A DNA stretch of 64,000 bases from Sphingobacterium griseoflavum (GCF_014653155.1 NZ_BNAF01000004.1:62001-126000); one strand, 5' to 3'; counted from the stretch's first letter, positions 25,325 through 34,394 are shown. Notes: generated by a model not told the origin, from the letters alone. Made by a program: numbers and translations.

Positions 25325-26401
25325 ATGGATTCAGATCATTCGCATGAAGCATACATCAAGGGAAGGGGAGCACAGGTCAATCCCCATAACAAATTCTTTT
25401 CCCAGCAATATGTTCAGGAACATATAGAAGGTTTGGACGAACATTTTGCGGGTTCTGCGCGCACAAAAATTATTGCAACCTATCCAAAAGTAATCCTGTC
25501 CAAGGTAGATAGCCCAGACATTGGCTTCTACCAGTCGCTTAATCCTTATCAAGGCTGCGAGCACGGTTGCATCTATTGCTACGCGCGAAACTCACATGAG
25601 TATTGGGGGTTTAGTGCCGGCCTTGATTTTGAGCGAAAAATATTGGTCAAGTACGACGCGGTAGCGTTGCTTAAAAAAGAGTTTGAAAAGAAAAGCTACC
25701 GCCCAGAGACAATTTTCATGTCGGGGAATACAGACTGTTATCAGCCTATCGAGCGTAAGTTGGGTATCACGCGGCAGCTACTATCTACTATGTTGACCTA
25801 CAAACATCCGGTATCGCTGATCAGTAAAAACGTGTTGATGTTGCGTGACTTGGATATACTTGGGGCATTGGCGGAGTTGGGATTGGTGAGCGTATCGGTG
25901 ACCATCAATAGCTTGCGGGAGGAAGTTCGTCGGAAAATGGAACCTCGAACAGCGAGCGCCGCGGCGCGGCTAAAATTAATCGAACGGTTAGCAGAAAGGC
26001 AGATCCCGGTATCGCTGATGATTGCGCCCATCGTACCAGGGATAAATAGCGACGAGATGCCTGCGCTTATTAAGTGTGCCGCTGATGCGGGAGCAAAGTG
26101 GGCGAGTTACACGATCGTTCGTTTAAATGGCGCCATTGGAGATATCTTCCGTGATTGGGTACACAAGAACTATCCCGATCGTGCAGCCAAGGTTTTGCAC
26201 GGTATTGCATCTTGTCACGGCGGTAAAATCAACGATAGCGAATGGGGGCGCCGAATTCGTGGAAATGGGGAAGTTGCTGCTGGTATCCAACAATTGTTCA
26301 ATTGTGCGGCAAGTAAATATATGTGGAATGGGGATCGACCGATGCTCCGTACCGATCTATTTGAACGGCCCAGCCAAAGTGGGCAGATGCGGTTGTTTTG
26401 A
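25325..26401 (+). CDS. PA0069/SPL-like radical SAM protein
   Basis: 358-residue radical SAM protein of the group related to spore photoproduct lyase (Rv2578c/PA0069 type). It begins IKGRGAQVNPHNKF, has the [4Fe-4S] motif CEHGCIYC (Cys78, Cys82, Cys85), then FMSGNTDCYQPIERKLGITR and later SLMIAPIVPGINSDEMP. Members are often linked with DNA repair gene sets, but the reaction is not established. The frame is open to 25241, inside the upstream esterase gene, yet the promoter at 25292-25321 places the start at 25325. Expression is probably controlled by the palindrome in the promoter. Confidence 0.88.
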   Translation: MDSDHSHEAYIKGRGAQVNPHNKFFSQQYVQEHIEGLDEHFAGSARTKIIATYPKVILSKVDSPDIGFYQSLNPYQGCEHGCIYCYARNSHEYWGFSAGLDFERKILVKYDAVALLKKEFEKKSYRPETIFMSGNTDCYQPIERKLGITRQLLSTMLTYKHPVSLISKNVLMLRDLDILGALAELGLVSVSVTINSLREEVRRKMEPRTASAAARLKLIERLAERQIPVSLMIAPIVPGINSDEMPALIKCAADAGAKWASYTIVRLNGAIGDIFRDWVHKNYPDRAAKVLHGIASCHGGKINDSEWGRRIRGNGEVAAGIQQLFNCAASKYMWNGDRPMLRTDLFERPSQSGQMRLF

Positions 26402-26435
26402 CGACCTTATGCAACATGACCCTTATAAAATAAAT

Positions 26436-26470
26436 AAGCCCTTCAGAAACCTGTAGTCTCCGAAGGGCTT
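26436..26470. terminator. Bidirectional terminator between the radical SAM and DUF5606 genes
   Basis: Stem AAGCCCTTC/GAAGGGCTT with a 17-nt loop between two convergent genes. Confidence 0.75.
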
Positions 26471-26485
26471 TACAATCGATGGGAT

Positions 26486-26896
26486 TTAAGCTTGCTGGAC
26501 TGGAGCCGGCGCCTCCTCGTCAAACAGTGGAAGCTCTTTGATAATGTTATACCAAGAAATAATTTTTTTGATATCTGATGAATATACGCGGGATTCATCA
26601 TGCCCTGGCGCTACCCCGCGGAAAAATTCGCGTAAGGTGTTACCATCAGCCTTTAGATCCGGTATCTCTTGTTCACCAGTTTTCATCGTTTCAAAAATAT
26701 CCAATAACCTGATTTCCTCTTCCTCTCCATAGATAGTGATGTCCTCCAAGGTGGCCATCTTGGTCGTCGATAGATTTACCGTCGATTTCACCTTTTTTTC
26801 GTCCAAAGATTCAAGGATGAAGCCACCCTTGTTCTGACCGATCAATTTAAAAAGTCCCGGTTTTCCCGTGACGGATACTAACGCTCTTAAATTCAT
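26486..26896 (-). CDS. DUF5606 family protein
   Basis: 136-residue cytoplasmic protein starting MNLRALVSVTGKPGLFKLIG, the hallmark of DUF5606 in Bacteroidota, followed by GGFILESLDEKKVKSTVNLSTTKMATLEDITIY. The function is unknown. The frame opens at 26917, but that start overlaps ppiB and adds seven residues not found in the family start; the ATG at 26896 lies 10 nt after the ppiB stop, so the two are co-transcribed. Confidence 0.87.
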   Translation of the reverse strand: MNLRALVSVTGKPGLFKLIGQNKGGFILESLDEKKVKSTVNLSTTKMATLEDITIYGEEEEIRLLDIFETMKTGEQEIPDLKADGNTLREFFRGVAPGHDESRVYSSDIKKIISWYNIIKELPLFDEEAPAPVQQA

Positions 26897-26906
26897 ATAA
26901 AGGAGA

Positions 26907-27365
26907 TTAATCTTCAATTACTTCAATGGCCAATATGCGATCGCCCTGACGGATGTCATCGACTACATCAACGTTTTCGATTACTTTGCCGAAACAGGTA
27001 TGGTTTCTGTCTAAATGGGCGGTATTGTTTCTACTGTGGCAAACGAAAAATTGAGATCCGCCGGTGTTGCGTCCTGCATGGGCCATGGAAAGCACACCAC
27101 GGTCGTGATATTGATTTTCGCCCGTCAGTTCACAGTCTATTTTGTATCCGGGACCGCCTGTTCCGGGTACTCCTGTCGCACCTTCACGGCTATTTGGGCA
27201 GCCTCCCTGAATGACGAAATCCGGGATTACGCGGTGAAAAGTAAGTCCATCATAATAGCCTGATTTCGCTAGTTTGATGAAATTTGCCACCGTATTTGGA
27301 GCGTCTTCCGTGTAGAATTGTACGGTCATGTCGCCTTTTTCTGTCTTAATAATTGCTTTGCTCAT
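26907..27365 (-). CDS. Peptidyl-prolyl cis-trans isomerase, cyclophilin type
   Basis: 152-residue single-domain cyclophilin that catalyses proline isomerisation in the cytosol (no signal peptide). Family blocks: [19 protein letters not shown]-like [70 protein letters not shown] and [12 protein letters not shown]. The active-site Arg (FHRV) and Gln (GSQFF) are present. A TATCTTTG -7 box lies at 27391-27398 on the minus strand. It is followed by the DUF5606 gene. Confidence 0.93.
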   Translation of the reverse strand: MSKAIIKTEKGDMTVQFYTEDAPNTVANFIKLAKSGYYDGLTFHRVIPDFVIQGGCPNSREGATGVPGTGGPGYKIDCELTGENQYHDRGVLSMAHAGRNTGGSQFFVCHSRNNTAHLDRNHTCFGKVIENVDVVDDIRQGDRILAIEVIED

Positions 27366-27390
27366 AGTTGACTTATTACTTATGGAATTG

Positions 27391-27398
27391 CAAAGATA
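27391..27398 (-). promoter_or_regulatory. Promoter -7 box of the cyclophilin gene
   Basis: Reads TATCTTTG on the minus strand, an exact TAnnTTTG match, 25 nt before the start codon. No clear -33 element. Confidence 0.5.
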
Positions 27399-27476
27399 AA
27401 GTTTCTGCGGTAAATGTGCCGATAGAAATGGTTAAGAATTGTTAATGGATTCCGGGATAGATTTTTTTATTTTATT

Positions 27477-27497
27477 TTTACTAAAAAAATTAGTAAA
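27477..27497. promoter_or_regulatory. Palindromic operator, copy 2 (radC promoter)
   Basis: TTTACTAA-AAAAA-TTAGTAAA, the same 8-bp half-sites and 5-nt spacer as at 25297-25317. It overlaps a -7-like box TAAATTAG (27494-27501), 20 nt before the radC ATG. Confidence 0.7.
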
Positions 27498-27521
27498 TTA
27501 GCGCTGTAGGAAATTGCGGAG

Positions 27522-28214
27522 ATGAGAGAACATAGACTCGTAATTCGAGAGTGGTCAGAAGCTGATCGTCCTCGGGAAAAACTTATGGAACTGGGAAGGC
27601 GTTCGTTAACCAACGCCGAATTGATGGCGATCCTAATTGGCTCAGGTTCGCCCGATGAGAGTGCTGTATCATTGTGCAGGCGTATACTCTCGGGCGCCAA
27701 CAATAGTCTGGATAACATCGCTAAACTAGAAGTAAAAGAACTGTGTCGCTATAAAGGTATTGGCGAAGCAAAAGCTATTTCTATCATGGCCGCCTTAGAA
27801 CTAGGTCGACGCCGGCGCGAATCCGAGCCCGAATCTAAGCCTTTGCTGAACAGCAGTAGGCGCGTTTACGATTATTTTCGATTTACCATGCAGGATTTGG
27901 AGCATGAAGAGTTTTGGGTGCTCTATTTGAATACGGCTTGCAAGCTTCAGGATAAGCAATTGATAGGGCGTGGTGGTAATGATTTTACACCGGTCGATGT
28001 ACGTTTTATACTCAAGTTTGCCTTACAGAATACTGCGAGCTCCATCATTCTTATGCATAACCACCCATCTGGCACATTGAAAGCAAGTCAGGCCGACAAA
28101 CAATTGACTAAGCAAATTGTCAGCGCGACGGCTCTATTGGATATCAGCGTCAGCGACCACCTCATTTTTACCAACAATTCTTATTACAGCTTTCGGGACG
28201 AGGGATTGTTATAA
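27522..28214 (+). CDS. radC: RadC family JAB-domain protein
   Basis: 230 residues: an N-terminal UPF0758 helix-hairpin-helix part (RPREKLMELGRRSLTNAELMAILIGSG, LCRYKGIGEAKAISIMAALELGRR) and a C-terminal JAB/MPN domain with the complete metal motif HNHPSG (His179, His181) and Asp192. Historically linked to DNA repair, though the biochemical role is unsettled. The palindrome in its promoter is shared with the radical SAM gene, which suggests co-regulation, perhaps on DNA damage. A hairpin separates it from the convergent kinase gene. Confidence 0.93.
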   Translation: MREHRLVIREWSEADRPREKLMELGRRSLTNAELMAILIGSGSPDESAVSLCRRILSGANNSLDNIAKLEVKELCRYKGIGEAKAISIMAALELGRRRRESEPESKPLLNSSRRVYDYFRFTMQDLEHEEFWVLYLNTACKLQDKQLIGRGGNDFTPVDVRFILKFALQNTASSIILMHNHPSGTLKASQADKQLTKQIVSATALLDISVSDHLIFTNNSYYSFRDEGLL

Positions 28215-28240
28215 GAGAGCAGTCGATGCATACAAAAGGA

Positions 28241-28278
28241 CCTCCTGCTGTTTCAATTTTTAGAGCAACAGCAGGAGG
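28241..28278. terminator. Hairpin between radC and the convergent kinase gene
   Basis: Perfect 12-bp stem CCTCCTGCTGTT/AACAGCAGGAGG with a 14-nt loop. No T tract follows on either side, so it may act as a bidirectional or Rho-assisted end or as an mRNA 3' stabiliser. Confidence 0.6.
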
Positions 28279-28304
28279 CACTTGCTAGATTTCGTGCTAA
28301 AGCA

Positions 28305-28919
28305 CTAAAATAGGCCGAACATCTCTGCTTCGATCTTTCCTATGATTTTTCCCAGATCTTCTGGGTTATTGGCGAAATCCAAATTGTCCTTATCGATCAC
28401 CAAGAGCTTACCGTCACTATAGTTTCCGATCCATTTTTCGTATTTTTCGTTCAACTTTGACAGATAATCCAACCGGATCGCCGATTCGTAATCACGTCCT
28501 CTTTTTTGAATATTGCTGACCAGAGTGGGTACCGATGCGCGCAGATAGATCAGTAGATCTGGAGGTTTAATGTAATGTATGATGCTTTGGAATATATTAC
28601 TGTAGTTTTCAAAATCGCGGGCGCTCATCAAGCCCATATCATAGAGATTTTCCGCAAAAATGTAAGCGTCTTCATAAATGGTGCGGTCTTGAATCATGTT
28701 TATCCCGCGGCTCTGCAAATCAACTATATGACGAAAACGACTGTTCAGAAAAAATATCTGCAGATTGAAGGCCCAACGTTTCATGTCGCTGTAGAAATCT
28801 TCCAGATAGGGATTATTCTCTACCGCTTCAAATTGAGGTTCAAAATTGAGATGACGAGCTAGTTTCTCCGTCAACGTCGTTTTTCCAGCTCCAATATTTC
28901 CCACGATGGCTAAGTGCAT
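28305..28919 (-). CDS. Deoxynucleoside kinase
   Basis: 204-residue salvage kinase that phosphorylates deoxynucleosides. The P-loop GNIGAGKTTL is at residues 7-16; the substrate-binding block EAVENNPYLEDFYSDMKRWAF, the DRTIYED (DRS-like) motif and the lid region IQKRGRDYESAI follow, as in the dAK/dGK group. The preferred base is not certain from sequence. It is followed upstream on the same strand by trpS, with 47 nt between them. Confidence 0.9.
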   Translation of the reverse strand: MHLAIVGNIGAGKTTLTEKLARHLNFEPQFEAVENNPYLEDFYSDMKRWAFNLQIFFLNSRFRHIVDLQSRGINMIQDRTIYEDAYIFAENLYDMGLMSARDFENYSNIFQSIIHYIKPPDLLIYLRASVPTLVSNIQKRGRDYESAIRLDYLSKLNEKYEKWIGNYSDGKLLVIDKDNLDFANNPEDLGKIIGKIEAEMFGLF

Positions 28920-28966
28920 GTTCTCCAGTTAAAGTGTATAAGAAAATTTTATGTACGATCTTGCTA

Positions 28967-29968
28967 TTAATATAGACGTTTTATGCCAATAATATCTCTG
29001 ATTTCTCGGATGGTTTTTCTAGCACTTTCACTTGCTTTTTCCGCACCCATTTTAACAACCCGTTGTACATACTCCTGATCATTCGAGATTTCTTGTATAC
29101 GGGAGCGCACGGGATCTGTGGCAAGTACCATATCTTCGGCAAGCTGTTTCTTGAAGTCGCCGTAACGGATTGTACAGGTATTATACAGTTCTTCAAAATG
29201 ACTGAGCGTATCGGGCTTGGAAACCACCTTCATCAAGTCAAACAAGTTCTGTATCGCTTCAGGTTTTGGCTGGTTTATTTCTGTGGGGCCCGAATCGGAT
29301 ACGGCGCGCATTACTTTTTTGCGGATGACGTCCGGTGCATCACTTAAGTACACACAGCTAGCCTCGCCATTCGATTTTCCCATTTTTCCGTTGCCATCAA
29401 GACCGGGGATTTTAACAAGCTTGTCGCTATACGTAAAAGCAAAAGCTTCTTTGAAATAGTCTACCTGATAAAGCCGGTTGAAGCGATTGCCAAAGGTACG
29501 TGTCATCTCTAAGTGCTGCTCTTGATCTTTACCCACGGGAACTTTCGTGCCATGGTGAAGCAAAATATCGCAGGCCATCAAAACGGGATAAGTCAGCAAA
29601 CCCGCGTTGACATTATCCGGATTTGCACGTACTTTATCTTTGAAGGCCGTCGCGCGCTCGAGTTCCCCCAGATAGGCGTTCATATTCATATATAGATATA
29701 ATTCGGCAACTTCAGGAACATCAGATTGTATGTATATCGTAGACTTTTCGGGATCTATTCCGGCAGCGAGGTACTCGACAACGACTTCGCGTACGGTACG
29801 CCCGAGATCGCCGGGCGTGGGGTGTGTGGTCAGGGAGTGTAAGTCGGCAATGAAAAAGAAGCAATTATATTCCTCCTGCATTTTTACGAAATTGCGCAGG
29901 GCTCCATAATAATTGCCCAAATGTAATTTTCCGGTACTTCTGATACCGCTAACAACAGTTTCCTTCAT
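28967..29968 (-). CDS. trpS: Tryptophanyl-tRNA synthetase
   Basis: Class I aminoacyl-tRNA synthetase that charges tRNA-Trp. The HIGH-type motif is KLHLGNYYGALRN near residue 14, and the KMSKS-type motif is GKMGKSNG near residue 196. It also has the Trp-site region SDVPEVAELYLYMNM and GKDQEQHLEMTR. At 333 residues it is complete. No attenuator or T-box is seen ahead of it. Confidence 0.96.
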   Translation of the reverse strand: MKETVVSGIRSTGKLHLGNYYGALRNFVKMQEEYNCFFFIADLHSLTTHPTPGDLGRTVREVVVEYLAAGIDPEKSTIYIQSDVPEVAELYLYMNMNAYLGELERATAFKDKVRANPDNVNAGLLTYPVLMACDILLHHGTKVPVGKDQEQHLEMTRTFGNRFNRLYQVDYFKEAFAFTYSDKLVKIPGLDGNGKMGKSNGEASCVYLSDAPDVIRKKVMRAVSDSGPTEINQPKPEAIQNLFDLMKVVSKPDTLSHFEELYNTCTIRYGDFKKQLAEDMVLATDPVRSRIQEISNDQEYVQRVVKMGAEKASESARKTIREIRDIIGIKRLY

Positions 29969-30102
29969 GTCGCGAATTTACGTAATAATTGCCAATTCCG
30001 CGAAAGCGGTACTTATTAGTTTTTCTGCTTGATTCATTTAGAATAAAGCGCATGTTTTCGGCTGTGCCGAACAACGAACACTGGTCCTCGCCTGATCGTT
30101 TT

Positions 30103-30906
30103 TTAAAGGTTTTTTGCCTCGTTCCAGTAAACATCCATCTCCTCGAGCGTCATCTCTTGCAAAGATTGCCCGGTCTCCATCGCACGCTTTTCGAGGTGGG
30201 AGAAACGCTGTATGAATTTTTTGTTGGTACGCTCCAATGCATTCTCGGGGTTTATATCCAAATGTCGGGCGTAATTTATCAAAGAGAATAGCAGGTCACC
30301 GAATTCTGCTTCCGCTTTTTCCTTGTTCACCATTTGTCCCGCTTCGATATTGAACTCCTCTTTAAATTCAGACAGTTCTTCCTCAACTTTTTTCCAAACT
30401 TGACTTGGGTCTTCCCAATCAAAGCCGACGCCACGTACCTTGTCTTGTATGCGATAAGCTTTTACCAGCGCAGGGAGTCCTTTTGGCACGCCCGACAAAA
30501 CGGACTTGTTGCCTTCAGCGAGTTTAAGCGATTCCCAATTTTTCTTGACATCTTCGTCGTCTTGCACCTCCACATCACTGTATATATGTGGGTGGCGAGC
30601 AATAAGTTTGTCGCATACCGCATTCATGACGTCCACTATCTCGAACTTATCCTGCTCGCTAGCGATCTTGGCGTAAAAAACCAAATGCATCATGACATCC
30701 CCAAGCTCTTTTTTGATCTCCACGAAATCCTTTTCCAAGATGGCGTCAGTTAGCTCGTACATTTCCTCGATGGTCAGATGCCTAAGGGATTCCATGGTCT
30801 GCTTTCGATCCCACGGACAGGCGATACGGAGCGTGTCTAAAATAAGGAGTAGCCTTTCGAAGGCTTTTCCTGGTTCGTATTCGGGGGTAGGTGCTATATG
30901 CGGCAT
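30103..30906 (-). CDS. mazG: Nucleoside triphosphate pyrophosphohydrolase MazG
   Basis: Housekeeping enzyme that hydrolyses NTPs to NMP and pyrophosphate, removing abnormal nucleotides. The 267 residues contain two MazG repeats: the first with LTIEEMYELTDAI and KKELGDVMMHLVFYA, the second with EEELSEFKEEF and EAEFGDLLFSLINYARHL. The start CPWDRKQTMESLRHL is characteristic. The gap to trpS is 134 nt and holds no gene. Confidence 0.94.
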   Translation of the reverse strand: MPHIAPTPEYEPGKAFERLLLILDTLRIACPWDRKQTMESLRHLTIEEMYELTDAILEKDFVEIKKELGDVMMHLVFYAKIASEQDKFEIVDVMNAVCDKLIARHPHIYSDVEVQDDEDVKKNWESLKLAEGNKSVLSGVPKGLPALVKAYRIQDKVRGVGFDWEDPSQVWKKVEEELSEFKEEFNIEAGQMVNKEKAEAEFGDLLFSLINYARHLDINPENALERTNKKFIQRFSHLEKRAMETGQSLQEMTLEEMDVYWNEAKNL

Positions 30907-31008
30907 GGACAGGTGTTCTTAACGTTTCGACTGGATTACAGATGGTCAAAAATACTTATTTTCGGCTACATGCGCAATGTATAGTGTTTATACACCCCAA
31001 TTCGCAAA

Positions 31009-31016
31009 TACTTTTG
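31009..31016 (+). promoter_or_regulatory. Promoter -7 box of the 105-residue protein gene
   Basis: TACTTTTG, an exact TAnnTTTG match; a GTTT 19 nt upstream may serve as -33. This would leave a leader of about 70 nt before the ATG at 31096. Confidence 0.45.
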
Positions 31017-31095
31017 TTGCTGAAATCGGGTTTAACCAAAAATAATAAAACCGAAGGAGGGTTGCGAGTGTTATTTAGGGGAAAGGATAATTATT

Positions 31096-31413
31096 ATGGA
31101 GACAAAGCACAATTATGAAACCACCGACGTGGCCTTGGCAAATTTGCAGGGAATGGGTTACAATATCGACTTTAATGTTGAATTTGATGAGATCTTGAAA
31201 GATGCAGACCACTACAAGATAGATCATTTGTATCGTTATGAAGGGGCGTCTAATCCAGACGATGAATCTACGGTATACGGTATATCGAATGAGCAAAACG
31301 GTAAAAAAGGCGTTTTTGTGGCCGGCAATTTATCACTTATTGAGGGTAAGAAAAGGGACGTTATTTTAAAGTTGGAAATCAAATACAAGCAGGATAGAAA
31401 GGCTGGACAGTAG
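31096..31413 (+). CDS. Small hypothetical protein
   Basis: 105 residues with a beta-rich pattern, starting METKHNYETTDVALANLQGMGYNIDFNV and ending in a Lys-rich tail. No signal peptide or membrane segment. I recognise no domain; similar short proteins seem to occur in other Sphingobacteriaceae. It directly precedes the DUF1543 gene (7 nt), so they probably form one transcript. Confidence 0.72.
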   Translation: METKHNYETTDVALANLQGMGYNIDFNVEFDEILKDADHYKIDHLYRYEGASNPDDESTVYGISNEQNGKKGVFVAGNLSLIEGKKRDVILKLEIKYKQDRKAGQ

Positions 31414-31420
31414 CCTATTT

Positions 31421-31954
31421 ATGGTGCTGTTAGGTTGTAAGCCATCGGGAAGGTTTACCGAACAGCATGATATCTTCTTTGGGATTGCGGGTTCATTGGG
31501 CGAGCTCAAGACTACCATGGTTGATTTTTGGCCGGAAGCGGAGGGTCAATTACATGTGGACGCTTGGCGGAAGGTAAGCTCGGTGGAAGGGTATCGCATC
31601 GCGGTGGTGCCGCGAGAACAAGCGGTATCAAGCAAATGGAAGCTTTTTTTTGTGAACCTAGGAGGTTACCGAGGGCAAGACTTTGAAGAGTACCATTATA
31701 AACAGCTTGTGGTTGCGGAGGATGTAGCCAGCGCCACAAAAGCAGCGAAGAGCAGTTCATTTTTCAAAGACTATATTTCGCCTCATATAGACGATAAATA
31801 CGGTTTGGATGTGGACGATGTGTTTTCGGTGGAAGATGCGCTTCCCTTGTCGATGCGTGAACATTTTAAGCTTTACATCGAAAGCAACGTTTCTGGAGCT
31901 GCTCCAGACAAGATCGAGGTTGGCTATATCAAATTTTCGAAGCTACAAGCTTAA
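31421..31954 (+). CDS. DUF1543 domain protein
   Basis: 177-residue protein with the DUF1543 pattern: FMVLLGCKPSGRFTEQHDIFFGI near the N-terminus and EEYHYKQLVVAEDVASATKAAK in the centre. Function unknown, cytosolic. The ATG at 31421 starts exactly at MVLLGC, while family members usually have a few residues before it; a CTG at 31403, overlapping the upstream gene, would restore these (LDSSLF), so the true start may be non-ATG. Co-transcribed with the preceding gene. Confidence 0.8.
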   Translation: MVLLGCKPSGRFTEQHDIFFGIAGSLGELKTTMVDFWPEAEGQLHVDAWRKVSSVEGYRIAVVPREQAVSSKWKLFFVNLGGYRGQDFEEYHYKQLVVAEDVASATKAAKSSSFFKDYISPHIDDKYGLDVDDVFSVEDALPLSMREHFKLYIESNVSGAAPDKIEVGYIKFSKLQA

Positions 31955-31997
31955 TCATGCGGGCTGCGGCTTCGCGCTCTAAGCATCGTTAGAAAAA

Positions 31998-32032
31998 CGG
32001 GATGTGTGCGAAAACCACCATCCCGCTTTTTT
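31998..32032. terminator. Terminator between the DUF1543 and S46 peptidase genes
   Basis: Stem CGGGATG/CATCCCG with an inner GTG/CAC extension, then CTTTTTT; on the other strand the arm is preceded by an A-run, so it may serve both convergent genes. Confidence 0.8.
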
Positions 32033-32034
32033 AA

Positions 32035-34203
32035 CTATATTCCCATTTCTTTTAGGATGAATTGGGCATTATCTATCTTGTCTGCGATCCATAGTACATA
32101 ACGGATATCCACGCCGATAGACCGGCTATAGTCCTCGTTCCAAGCGAAGTCATTTATCGTGGCATCGTACGACCGGTCGAAATTTACACCCACCAGCTCG
32201 CCGTAAGCATTCATAATGGGAGAACCGGAGTTGCCTCCTGTTGTATCCATATTGTACAATATATTAACCGGGACATCATTTAAATCTTTTTTTGCATAGG
32301 CACCAAAGTTTTTAGCCAGCCAAGCCGTTTTGATGCTTTCGGGATAGGCAAACTCTTCTAAACCGGAATTGCCCTTTTCAATTAATCCTTTTATTGTCGT
32401 AAAAGGTTTCATGTAGGTAGCGTCCACAGGGCTGTAGCCTTTTATGTTGCCGAAGGTCAGGCGCAGCGTCGAGTTCGCATCGGGTATAAAGTTTTTGGCT
32501 TGGTACTTTTCCTTGACGGCAACGTAATCGCCCATCAATCTGTTCAGTATCCCTTCTCGTCGTTTCTGTTCCTCGTTAAACGCTGTAAGTTCCGTATCGA
32601 GTTCCTTCTGTACCGAGAGCAATTCATCTTGATAATTCTTGAACGTCTGAACATCTTTCATTACGCTGCCGTAAAGCGTTCCCTTATCGTTCATTTTCGT
32701 ATTCTCGATCGCATCGGCCATAAAGGATGCAGCATTGTTGGCGCTGGAAAAGTTCCGTTTGGAGAAAAAGGCAAGGTTATTTGCGTCGGTAAACGAATAA
32801 GCATCGCTGAACATTCGAGAAGCAATGGCACTATCTACGCTCTGATCGTAACTTGCGTATATTGCATCGAGATGGCGTTGCACCTCACGCTTGTTCAATG
32901 CAAAAAATTCCTCCTGTGCTTTTACACCGTTTTGTTTAAGAATAGCAGCTTTAAAGTTATTTAAAGCACTAGCGACACGTAGCAACGAGGTGGAACTGTA
33001 AAGGTTGTTGAACCAAAGTTCTTTTTCAGCAGTTTCGAAAACGGATTGGTAATGCTTATCGATATCGGCCATCAGGCTGCCATACTTATCTTTCAGATCC
33101 GGCTTACTCAATATAAATTGTGCCAACTGTTCATCTTCCATCCGCTTCTGTGTGATCAAGTCGATATTTTGCAATCCCTTGAGTTTCCCCCGGTAGTTTT
33201 TTAAGACATTTGCATTCCTTTTTACGCGTGTAGCCAACGCAAGTTCTGTAGAAACCTGCTCTTTCCCTGCTTTCAACATTTGCTGGTTTTGAAAGTCATA
33301 CAGATTTGATGTATAAGGCAACAGAAATTTTTCCTGGTATGCTATATACTGGGCGGGACGATGTCTGAATGTACGTCCAGGATAGCCTAATATAAACACA
33401 AAATCATTTTCATGAACGCCCTGCGGATTTATCTTAAGATGTTTTTTTGGTTTGTAAGGCACATTTTGGGTGCTGAATTTGGCTGCCGATCCATCCGAAG
33501 CAACATACGCCCGAAGGAAAGAAAAATCGCCCGTATGGCGAGGCCACACCCAGTTGTCTGTTTCACCCCCAAACTCGCCAATATCTTGTCTAGGGACATA
33601 AACCAAACGCACATCTTCAATGGTTTTGTAGCGAAAGAGCACATAGGTTTTTCCGATGAACATCTCCGAAACCTCCGCTTTTATTGTGGGGTCTTTAGCT
33701 TCGGCTTTTTGCGCGATTTCCGCACGTTTTCTATTGATTGTGTTTATCCGCTCGATAGGGTCGCTGAGTGTCGATACGGCATCCAATATCTCGCTGGAAA
33801 CATCGCTGTACGATTCCGTGATGCGTATAGTTAATCCTTTGGCTTCGATTTCCTGTTCAAGGCCATTTGCGACAAATCCATTTTTCAAGTAATTGAATTC
33901 AGGCGAACTGGCCAATTGTACCGCACTGAATGCGCAATGGTGATTGGTTATGATTAATCCATTTGGTGAAACAAATGAACCCGTGCATCCACTAACTTGG
34001 ACCAATGCATCAACAAGGCCGATCTGCCCAGGGTTGTAAATCTCCTTCTCTGCGATCTTCAATCCTGCTTTTTTTAAACCGGCTCTTGCCAGTTCGCTTA
34101 GCGGAAACATGCCCTCATCGGGGATGGCCGAGAAATTAAAAGCACTGGCAGTGACCAATAAGCAACAGAGCAAGGCTCCTTTCACGTTCAATTTTATCAT
34201 CAT
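32035..34203 (-). CDS. S46 family dipeptidyl-peptidase (DPP11-like)
   Basis: Periplasmic serine exopeptidase that removes dipeptides from peptide N-termini. A signal peptide (LLCCLLVTASAFNFSA) leads a 722-residue protein, the usual length. The triad is visible: His in GLIITNHHCAFS, Asp in GGETDNWVWPRHTGDFSF and Ser in TTGGNSGSP. The residue 18 after that Ser is Arg (NFDRS). In Porphyromonas DPP11 Arg673, 18 after Ser655, confers Asp/Glu specificity, whereas DPP7 has Gly, so I infer acidic P1 preference. It is divergent from oxyR with a 190-bp gap. Confidence 0.92.
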   Translation of the reverse strand: MMIKLNVKGALLCCLLVTASAFNFSAIPDEGMFPLSELARAGLKKAGLKIAEKEIYNPGQIGLVDALVQVSGCTGSFVSPNGLIITNHHCAFSAVQLASSPEFNYLKNGFVANGLEQEIEAKGLTIRITESYSDVSSEILDAVSTLSDPIERINTINRKRAEIAQKAEAKDPTIKAEVSEMFIGKTYVLFRYKTIEDVRLVYVPRQDIGEFGGETDNWVWPRHTGDFSFLRAYVASDGSAAKFSTQNVPYKPKKHLKINPQGVHENDFVFILGYPGRTFRHRPAQYIAYQEKFLLPYTSNLYDFQNQQMLKAGKEQVSTELALATRVKRNANVLKNYRGKLKGLQNIDLITQKRMEDEQLAQFILSKPDLKDKYGSLMADIDKHYQSVFETAEKELWFNNLYSSTSLLRVASALNNFKAAILKQNGVKAQEEFFALNKREVQRHLDAIYASYDQSVDSAIASRMFSDAYSFTDANNLAFFSKRNFSSANNAASFMADAIENTKMNDKGTLYGSVMKDVQTFKNYQDELLSVQKELDTELTAFNEEQKRREGILNRLMGDYVAVKEKYQAKNFIPDANSTLRLTFGNIKGYSPVDATYMKPFTTIKGLIEKGNSGLEEFAYPESIKTAWLAKNFGAYAKKDLNDVPVNILYNMDTTGGNSGSPIMNAYGELVGVNFDRSYDATINDFAWNEDYSRSIGVDIRYVLWIADKIDNAQFILKEMGI

Positions 34204-34377
34204 GATCTAAATTAAGAATAGGTCAAAGTTAATAAACATTTTTAAGTGTGCCATGCCGACACGATAGGGGATAGTGCTGTATATTTGATAAGAATAGAAA
34301 AAGTTTGTAAGCAGCACGAAATTTTAATTTTTAGGCAACTGAAGCAGAAAAACGCTGTTGGATTTCCTACCTTTGCA

Positions 34378-34385
34378 TAGCTAAA
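34378..34385 (+). promoter_or_regulatory. Promoter -7 box of oxyR
   Basis: TACCTTTG, an exact TAnnTTTG match, ending 9 nt before the oxyR ATG. No TTTG is found at the right distance upstream, as expected for a promoter that needs an activator or is weak. Confidence 0.5.
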
Positions 34386-34394
34386 ATTTATAGC

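Noticed and set aside
30990-31095. A riboswitch in the leader before the 105-residue protein gene
   Set aside because: No conserved aptamer pattern or terminator could be recognised in the 70-nt leader.
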